A stretch of 64,000 nt of DNA, from positions 59,851,848-59,915,847 of the forward strand of contig OV277871.1 of assembly GCA_922989275.2 (NCBI GenBank), written 5' to 3'. The notes beneath the pieces are model-generated. The model had not been told where the DNA came from. It did no database searches and worked only from the letters and a program-made list of their open reading frames with translations. Of this stretch, positions 63,988-64,000 are shown piece by piece; within the stretch, counting starts at the first letter, position 1, and each line of letters starts with the position of its first letter. This stretch comes from Gari tellinella. Taxonomy: Eukaryota; Mollusca; Bivalvia; Cardiida; Psammobiidae. The position numbers and the translations under genes are program-made.

Positions 63988-64000
63988 TACAGTGGAGAAA
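63988..64000 (+). mobile_element. Family A left end, cut by window edge
   Basis: TACAGTGGAGAAA is the first 13 bases of the family A TIR and lies 530 bp after the previous copy. The rest is outside the window. Confidence 0.7.

Overview
This 64-kb window is animal nuclear DNA of bivalve-mollusc type and is almost entirely interspersed and tandem repeats. I found no intact host protein-coding gene, exon chain, rRNA or convincing functional tRNA. The evidence for an animal genome is AT-rich non-coding DNA, TA-flanked terminal-inverted-repeat (TIR) elements, two mariner copies, three degenerate non-LTR retrotransposons (LINEs), tRNA-like SINE heads, microsatellites and long tandem arrays. The repeat style suggests a heterodont bivalve. 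Dreissena is a guess from general familiarity and was not tested.

Layout. 1-17 kb: a nearly complete mariner (1922-3243) with one frameshift, several foldbacks, half of a dispersed duplication (8286-9060, partner 22209-22935), and a 555-bp TIR element (13268-13822). 17.5-20.2 kb: one copy of a second duplication, carrying a 2.1-kb ORF-less transposon whose unoccupied site is preserved in the partner copy at 35.9-36.7 kb. 23.8-25.4 kb: a decayed mariner lying exactly between the arms of a larger palindrome. 25.6-28.3 kb: three sequences that fold as minimal hammerhead ribozymes, on both sides of a nearly homogeneous array of 413-bp units. 32.7-34.6 kb: an 11-unit, about 165-bp tandem array inside a repeat with its own end structures. 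34.9-36.7 kb: two small TA-flanked elements and the second duplication copy. 37.3-43.7 kb and 52.1-52.8 kb: minus-strand LINE remains with recognisable endonuclease and reverse-transcriptase motifs. 43.8-64 kb: dense miniature elements.

The dominant theme is one miniature TIR family ('family A'; ends CAGTGGAGAAAACGTTATTC, flanked by TA, about 190-275 bp). I place about 26 copies or fragments, and the window ends inside another. Its centre is a GC-rich snap-back hairpin. Closely related hairpins occur inside at least three other repeat families (B, C, D) with different flanks. Their stems differ in sequence but remain self-complementary. Families E and F are further hairpin-centred repeats with unrelated sequence.

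The parts do not form a pathway. They are a layered record of insertion, nesting, duplication and decay. The strongest candidates for new biology are the hammerhead/413-bp array cluster, the shared covarying hairpin core, and the TIR transposon with its empty site. All calls come from reading the sequence; no folding program or database search was run.
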